Assembly (NCBI RefSeq): GCF_963678635.1
Contig: NC_087063.1
Coordinates: 35,624,540 to 35,688,539, forward strand
Direction of reading: 5' to 3'
DNA from: Symsagittifera roscoffensis
Lineage: Eukaryota; Xenacoelomorpha; Acoela; Convolutidae
DNA: 64,000 bases
Below, piece after piece: positions 57,816 through 64,000 of this stretch. The position numbers were made by a program, and so were the translations under genes. Every line of letters begins with the position of its first letter. Position 1 is the stretch's first letter. Below the pieces are notes generated by a model, which was not told the DNA's origin, made no database searches, and was given only the letters and a program-made list of their open reading frames with translations.

Positions 57816-58154
57816 TTAGTTAGGATTTCGACAAAATGAAGATTTCATGAGTTCCAACTTCGTCTTCAGAGTGATCTCCAGTGAAGCGTCACAATAACCA
57901 CAACCGGAGCTTGCGTTCTTTCGTGGATACGAGGTTCGACCACTAATTCCTAGTGTTATGCCTAGTTGTAATTGTTTGAATGTCAGCACTTTCTTTTGTT
58001 GCACTCGTTGTAACCAAAAGTCCAGCATCACGGCTTGCTCAAAGTCAAAATACGGATACGGAGTGGAAGTCGATAGCATCCTAGTCAAGAATGGGTTATA
58101 TGCTGTTCCGGGCACACCTGACACAGACTGCAACAATTTGATTCTCCCATCCAT
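57816..58154 (-). pseudogene. X-family protein relic (beta-1)
   Basis: Open 112 codons: SVSGVPGTAYNPFLTRM...FDFEQAVMLDFWLQRVQQ. This aligns with X ORF 2 VSGTIGIAYNPFLSED...FDYDQAVLLRFWTSRI, same order and spacing. Upstream frames add KELKLSRDLLEK-like residues matching NKELRLTKES. Confidence 0.8.
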
Positions 58155-58644
58155 AAGTATTCTTTGAGGGTTCCTCTCTTCTCAAGTAAATCTCGGCTCA
58201 ATTTCACTCCTTTGTTTGATTGTTCTCGTCATTAATTTTTTGTTGAGTATATTCTAAAACACATTTTACTTTAGCTATAGCATGCCTCTCAGCAAGACTT
58301 TTTCTTTGGTTTATTGCTCCTTTTCTAAAGGAAGTTCCTGCAGTGTTCATTTAAGAGAACTGAGATACATTTAGATTAAACCTTAAGAGCAAACGGCAAC
58401 CTTCTACTTAGGTTAGACCCCAGCAGAATCATTCATAGCACTCATGTGACTAGGATTTCAAGCTGCGGCTGCTCCTTTGACTCAGACCGCTCGTCGGATC
58501 ATATTCAGTTTTCGCTGTCCCCACTGAAGACAACATCATTTTCACTTGCAATTCTGTTCTCATATTCAGCAAATTTTTCAGTAGGTATCGGATTTTTTGA
58601 GTTGATGACGATTCCCAGTTTATTGTATCGAGTCTTTTAGACAG
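58155..58644 (-). other. Relic sequence between beta-1 and beta-2
   Basis: Homologous to 55400-55900. Frames are broken. Confidence 0.5.
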
Positions 58645-58908
58645 CTAGAAGCTAGACAACCTCCGTATCCTTTCTAACGCTTTCGCTGTCTTCAACACTT
58701 TGCAAGTGGTTTTGAACAAATCCGATCTGTGTGTGAAACTCAGGCAACTCAACTGCTTTGGGGCAGGCATAGTCTTTTCCTGATCACTCGTGCCTACGTG
58801 GGTTTCAAGCCACCCTACTAACATCATGGCTCTGTCAAAAAACTTGGGGGCAGACTGGGATGAAGTGAGTGCTCCAGACAATCTAAATAATTTTATCGAG
58901 TTGACCAT
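58645..58908 (-). pseudogene. X-family protein relic (beta-2)
   Basis: Reads APKFFDRAMMLVGWLETHVG...LFKTTCKVLKTAKALERI, aligning with X ORF 2 ITIVIVGVMMTIRWLEAHVRE...LFETMCKILNIPMEVKKI. It lies upstream of beta-1 on the minus strand, whereas in X this block follows the FDYDQ block, so order differs and rearrangement is likely. Confidence 0.75.
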
Positions 58909-59344
58909 GCTAAAATAGCCAGGGCGGTAAACCGAGTTGATTTAGTACATTTTTCTGTAAACTTTTACGAAATGACAATGTTGTTCATTCATTGTTTTAA
59001 AATAATGGCTTGTTCCTCATGTATGGTCTTCCATTCCACAAGTGACAGCTAGGTTAACGTCTTTTCTGACTCATTCAGTGGGGCATTCCCTTTTGTCCTT
59101 TTGGACGTTTCCTAGATTGCTGTTCATTATACCTTTATGTCCATCAAGGCCAACAAGTGATAAGTACAATTAAGTCAATCAAATTTTTGTCTCTGCTATG
59201 TTCCAATCAGCTTCTGAAGTCACCTCACACCCGAGTTCGTATTTTTACACCATGAAGGTTTCATGAATTTCCACTTCGTCTTCAGATTGATCTTCAGTGA
59301 ACCGTCCCAATAATCTAATTAGGAGCTCACGCTCAATCTTGAAT
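58909..59344 (-). other. X-type relic sequence without readable ORF
   Basis: Shares blocks with 54559 and 57311 copies (GACAATGTTGTTCATTC, ATTCAGTGGGGCA). It may be a third repeat of the same relic. Confidence 0.5.
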
Positions 59345-59460
59345 CTCTCTCTCTCTCTCTCTCTTCCTTTAACGCTCAAATCTGGGCCTAGGTTTTTCAA
59401 CGACATAAGCATTGGCGCAGGTGTTTATACCAGTGGTTGCTCGTTGTCCAGTTCTCGCAG

Positions 59461-59763
59461 TTACCGCGTTGCTTTCGTTTCCTGAAACCTGTGTACAGAC
59501 CTGCTGCCGATGTTAGTTTTTCCATTTCTGACGTGGGGCTTAAAATATCTCTTAAGAAGCGTACTGATATAATTGTTCGCTATTATTTTATCGCATCCAG
59601 AGCATGCCTTGCAGTTCTCAGTGCGACACACTTTTGCATGATTCGATAGGTTGTACTTTTCCCTGAACGCTCTTTTGCATTTGGTACGTACGAACTCCTG
59701 CTGGTATGGAAATTGTTGCATTCTTCTTTCACTCGGTGGACTTCCCCCCTTTGTTGGGCTCAA
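59461..59763 (-). pseudogene. LINE-3 C-terminal zinc finger
   Basis: Reads FVRTKCKRAFREKYNLSNHAKVC and CSGCDKIIANNY; the first cysteine pair is partly lost. Same sequence as 56261-56509. Confidence 0.7.
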
Positions 59764-60118
59764 TTTCTCACAGTCTTCCCATCTGCAGTGAAAAGTTTTT
59801 TTTGTTCATTCGTTGATTTCTGTCGGGATTTTGCTCCTCACGCTTTAAGAAACCATTTGCTCTTCTCCATCCGCAAAAAACTTAATGCTCTCAATTAACG
59901 TTATCTTCCAGGGCTTTCTTATTTTAGTCAGATTTTCTCTGCGTTGGTCAAGCCCTCGGGTTCTCGTTCCATCTTCCTTTTTTTTTGCTTCGTCACTCTG
60001 GTGCCTTCTATCTGCAATACGTGATCTAGTCCCTCCAGGGACATCTTGTCTATTTTGTATCTGATGGAGTGCACTCCTTGTTGTTTCCTGATGTTGTAGG
60101 TGTTCGTGACGTCTCTAT

Positions 60119-60604
60119 GCATCCTAATTTCCAGAAGTCCTTTCCCATCATTCCATATAAATCATTAGTATCGCTCAATCGCGCTCTGTAGTTTGCTAAA
60201 ACTGATACTCAACCATTTTCTTGCCTGATAATCGAACAGAAGTGTGGCTTCCACCACAGCTTGTAATATTACGGCTTCGGTTTTCCTACTGAGTTTCGAT
60301 TTCCACAATCTTGGTTTCAGATTGGCACAAGCTTGGTTAGCTCTTTGCTATTCTTTCTCTATGCATCCTCATTTTGAGAAGTCCCTTCCCATCATTCCAT
60401 AAAAATCAATAGTATCGCTCCACCGCGCTCTGTAGTTTGCTAAAATGGTACTCATCCATTTTCTTGCCTGACAATCGAACAGAAGTGTGGCTTCTACTAC
60501 AACTTGTATTATTACGGCTTTGGTTTTCCTGCTGAGTTTTGACTTCCACAATCTTGGTTTCAGATTGGCACAAGCTTTGTTTGCTCTTTGCTATTCTTTC
60601 TTGC
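60119..60604 (-). repeat. ~243-bp internal tandem duplication in LINE-3
   Basis: 60119-60361 and 60362-60604 are near-identical (GCATCCT..., GAAGTCC.TTCCCATCATTCCAT, CGCTCTGTAGTTTGCTAAAA). It duplicates the codons after the RT catalytic region. Confidence 0.85.
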
Positions 60605-61942
60605 CTATCTCCTTTTCGACCAATACCGATCCCCAGCGTTCTTGATGTGTCTGCATGTTTTGTTCCAAAGCAGATTAATTCTTTTTTTCCCCGCGTGGTA
60701 ACGTTCTTCAAAATCTATCATCGTCTATTTGAACACCTCTTTTCCTTCCTTGAGCTCGTCCATTCGGCCGATCAAGGTAGAGTCGTCAACGAACAAGGAT
60801 TCTCTGATCATGATTGTTCTCGAGGTACTGCTTGCTAGGAGACTTCCTCCTGGTTTCCATTTTTGTTCAAGTCCGCACTCTAGTTGCTTCTCTATTGCAC
60901 TTTTCAGTCTCCTCTTATGAGCTGCCTTGATAGCTTAGTCGAGGTAGATGTTGAAGAGAATGGTTGACGTTGCGCTTCCTTCTCGCAGTCAGTGTTCTGG
61001 ATGCCAGTTTTCACTCATTGCCTTTCTCCCCCTCACTTAATATGAAGTGCCACCGTGCAGTTTTGTCAACCTTGTGATGGTCGTTTCTCCCATCCCGAGG
61101 TTCCCAAGGATTCGCCACAGTAAGGGTCAGTTTACCCTAGAGTATGCCTTTTTTTATCCAGTAGTACGGCTCCAGATCGCTCTTCTGTGGTTTCTTCTTC
61201 CTGTCCAAACATCCTCTTGCTTTCTTTGCTTATTCTCAGGACAATCTGCGTTGCATTCCCAGTTGATATCGAGGTGCGGAACCCACTCTGAGTTTCCCCC
61301 AGCGCTCCGATGTTCTCTGCCATTGTCCTAATCCTGGTAGCTAAGATCATTGCGCACAAACGGCTTATCAGTGGCAATAGACACACTTTTTGGTAGTTGT
61401 TCAAATCACCTCTCGAGCCTTTCTGAAACAACGGCATTACCCAGCCGATTGTAGTCTCTTCTTCTCATTCATGATACTTTTCTCCGAGGTGCATTATGAC
61501 TAACTTGAAAAGTCGCCTTTTCGTTTCCTTGATTATGACTTTCAGCGCACCTACTTCTAATCCTTCAATATCAGGTGCTCCGCTTTTGTTTGCTTCAATT
61601 CTTTTAAAAATCCCGCGAAAGTTACCTTCTGGTCTTGCTGTTGGCTTTCGCGCCTCGACAGATCGTCTCTTACGGTGCACTGGTCGTTGTCATCAGTTCT
61701 TCGACTCTCCTCTCGAACCTATTCTCTGACACTGCCTTGAACTGGTTTCTGAATTGTTCGGGAGTGGACTTTTCTTCCTCAATGGTTTTTAGATCTCTGA
61801 AACCAATATCGCGTAACTTCTTGTACATAGTCCTAATGTCACCGCGTCTCTCGGCTTCTTTGACCTCGTCTACGGGTAGTAGCCAGAAATCTTCTTCCCA
61901 TTTCTTCTTCTTTTCTCTGATACTTTTCTTTTCCTTTTTCAT
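60369..61942 (-). pseudogene. LINE-3 reverse transcriptase region
   Basis: In order: a basic N-terminal helix region with WEEDFWLLPVDEVKEAERRGD, the RT entry GAPDIEGLEVGALK, FQKGSRGDLNNYQKVCLLPLISRL, the ENIGALGETQSGFRTSIST block, and VDDSTLIGRMDEL (motif C, with V in place of A) at 60789-60751. Frames change at least three times. Confidence 0.8.
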
Positions 61943-62207
61943 TTACTCTTTACCTCTTTCTCTTTCTCTTTGAAATCTGGTTTGTATTTGCTTAGTCAGG
62001 TCGGAGATCTGGGCTTGATGCGCTTCTATTTCTTCTTTGTTCTTGTCCATCCACGGATTGAGAGTGCTCTTCTGTTTTATTCGCCTTTTCTCGTACCAGC
62101 CTCCCGGGTTATTGCCATTGGTCTGTCTCAGGTTTGGATATTTTCAGTCTTCTCGTTCATTTCCATCGTGTAGAGCCGTTGTGTCTTGACATCCCGTAAA
62201 GCATCCG

Positions 62208-64000
62208 ATTCAGTTCGCGCAAGTGTTACAAGTTTCTTCACTTTATCATCATTTCTTAGCCAGCATTCCTTGAGTTTTGGCTTGTGCTCTGACAGGTTCA
62301 GTGCCTCGTTTGCAGTCCGTATTTCATTTGTTCCTGTACTGACTTCCTCTTTTTATAGCAGAAAGCCATCTAACTCATGCCATGTTTTCCTGTTGGGGCA
62401 TTTCCAAGTTCCTCAATTGTCGTGACAGGAAAACGAATTTACGCACGCGAGGTTGCAGGCTTGGCTCCGTTCTACAAGCGATCTCTCAGCTACGTTCGTT
62501 CGATTCAACCCGTAAAGGCCGTAAGGAGTCATCAAGTGTTCGTTGCGACTTGTCTCCCACTGTCGCATTGAAATCCCCTTCATCAATTAGACACTTCGTG
62601 CTATTTTTCAGTAATAGTGCTTCCATTTCTTGGCTGTACGTTTCATACTCCAGTGGTTTGCACCCCACAGAGGTTGGTATGTACCAATAGTGCCAGATTA
62701 TCCACCATCAATGCCGTGTTGCGGTCTTCCGACTGTCGTACTAGCCCTTGCTCGGTCTAACTCACTGCCCAGTTGTCTCAGAGGAAGACCCCAATTTTTT
62801 TGCCCTACACAAGAACACCGTAAAGGTCATTACCCTTCAATCCACTGGATTCCGCCGTCTGGTTCGTTCAATTCCGAGAGAAGGACTATATCCACGTCAG
62901 TCATGGCGATCACTAGTAGCATGTCACAAAATTGGTTCCTTCTAGGAAATTCAACTCTGGCTTTCTGTACATTTCACGACCAGATCTTTGTTACATTTGT
63001 GGAGCCCTTCAACCTGGCGCTTTCAATCTAGATTTTGTCTCTTATTTCTTGCCTTCTCTTGCGTCTGGCCCTTTTCCTTTGGGTTCTTTCTGCTTGGTTG
63101 TTTGGGGCATCGCTGGGAAATTCCGTCCGATACGGTGATTCCTCGAATCTACTTTGGCACCATGAGCACCTGTTGCACACAAAATCTGTGTTGTAGTCGG
63201 CCGTTTGGGAGACATGCATTCAAGTTGGACCCGCCCTTCGTATGCGCACCCCACGCTTGTTGCTTTACTGTCTATGATTTTCTTCTTTCATGTTGGGCAT
63301 ATCACGGAGTTTGGTCCTGGATTCTTTTCTAATGTCCTGAGAAAATGATTTTGCAGTCCTGTTGCCTGTCATTAGATAAACTTATGAAACCACGAGCTCG
63401 TTATGATACCGAGAGGGAGCGGCAGCTTCGGCCAGACTCACCCACAGACACACCCTGGGCCGCGCCATCTTAAACACGACTTGCGTAAAACCTTCGCTAG
63501 ATGGCAAACTCCCGTTGCACTAAAATTTACTGCATCGTCTGCTTAGACCGAACTAGAGGCCAACTTTTTCCGCAATCCAACAAACTTATACCCATTTTCT
63601 TCTCCGCTTGTGCGTAGTATGTCGTTGATTTCTGCTATTGAGTCGTTCTCCCCATGTTTGCAGGAAACGCTTTTTCCATCTATGGGGATCAATTTGTCTT
63701 GACGTTGTTGCCTTTTGATGCCTCTGGCATGTACGTTTCGACACCCCCAGCACCTTGATCGATTTTACTCTGTTCTGTTTAAGGCTTCTTCTAAGCCAAA
63801 GATTTCTTCCATTATCAAATCTGGTGGAAATTGGTTTCTTATTCCTCTTGGAACTCGCTGAATTTCCCCCGATCACGATGGCGATATTACCCATTTCCCT
63901 TGGTCCTCAGGGGACCCCCCCCCCCCCCCCCCCCCCCGTGAACAACTCGAATACTCCACATCTTTTTTTCCACTGAACTGATGATCGAGTCCCCCATCTG
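62208..64000 (-). mobile_element. LINE L2c (5' part: ORF1 and AP endonuclease; runs off right edge)
   Basis: Close copy of L2b 52235-54015, including GDFNATVGDK (about 62590-62560) and the ORF1 segment 63586-63894. It stops abruptly at 62208, where LINE-3 sequence begins, so its RT half is replaced by that of LINE-3. Confidence 0.88.
63915..63937 (-). repeat. C23 homopolymer
   Basis: Longer allele of the run at 53941-53953, within L2 ORF1. Confidence 0.85.

Larger units (their letters stand above)
59345..62207 (-). mobile_element. LINE-3 relic (RTE/jockey-like RT)
   Basis: Minus-strand LINE, 5' side at about 62207, where it joins L2 endonuclease sequence. RT blocks, catalytic motif and C-terminal zinc finger are visible in broken frames. 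Contains an internal tandem duplication. Confidence 0.75.

Overview
This is a repeat-dense stretch of a eukaryotic, most probably invertebrate animal, nuclear genome. The evidence is a DHX8/PRP22-type spliceosomal helicase gene, several classes of non-LTR retrotransposon, a Penelope-like element, LTR-type terminal repeats, AT-rich spacers and almost no intact coding sequence. I cannot name the species. No tRNA, rRNA or CRISPR array was seen. The only gene that looks functional is the helicase, read on the minus strand from 1710 and running off the left edge. Its first 570 codons are open with no intron.

From 2309 to 26961 lies the most unusual object, called element X here. It is about 20.7 kb once a later 3.9-kb LINE insertion (2764-6702) is subtracted. 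It has direct terminal repeats of about 1.45 kb, whose inner ~1 kb is LTR-like (TGTAA...TTACA ends, TATA box, AATAAA). A non-coding leader of about 2.5 kb carries many copies of a CCGGAGGGGT-like motif. Decayed coding sequence follows: a gag-like acidic/coiled-coil ORF, an acidic ORF, a TARG1-like macro-domain ORF, and two large ORFs with SGNH/GDSL-hydrolase-like segments. I found no reverse transcriptase, integrase or protease. A 2,921-bp block (end of LTR plus leader) occurs twice at about 99.5% identity, and the second copy joins the macro-domain region as if spliced. The whole element is flanked by 420-449 bp direct repeats of an older LINE fragment.

From 27 to 33 kb (plus strand) are relics of a CR1-like LINE and a Penelope-like element. 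The latter is interrupted by an inverted, old X LTR fragment. From 33.1 to 42.8 kb is a tandem array with a unit of about 2.38 kb, built around a CR1-type RT fragment. 42.8-46 kb is AT-rich and holds one old duplicated sequence.

From 46 to 64 kb everything recognisable is on the minus strand. There are several copies of one LINE family (L2: AP endonuclease, RT, three C2H2 fingers), a second LINE (LINE-3) and at least four relics of X-type proteins. Two L2 copies are flanked by unusually long direct repeats (113 bp and 170 bp). For the 170-bp pair, a third uninterrupted copy of the target in the same window shows that the repeat is a true target duplication.

Frameshifts and in-frame stops are everywhere outside DHX8. 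Some lie at homopolymers, so a few could be assembly errors. The mobile genes are annotated as pseudogenes. Coordinates of relics are approximate, and similarity statements come from reading by eye, not from database searches.
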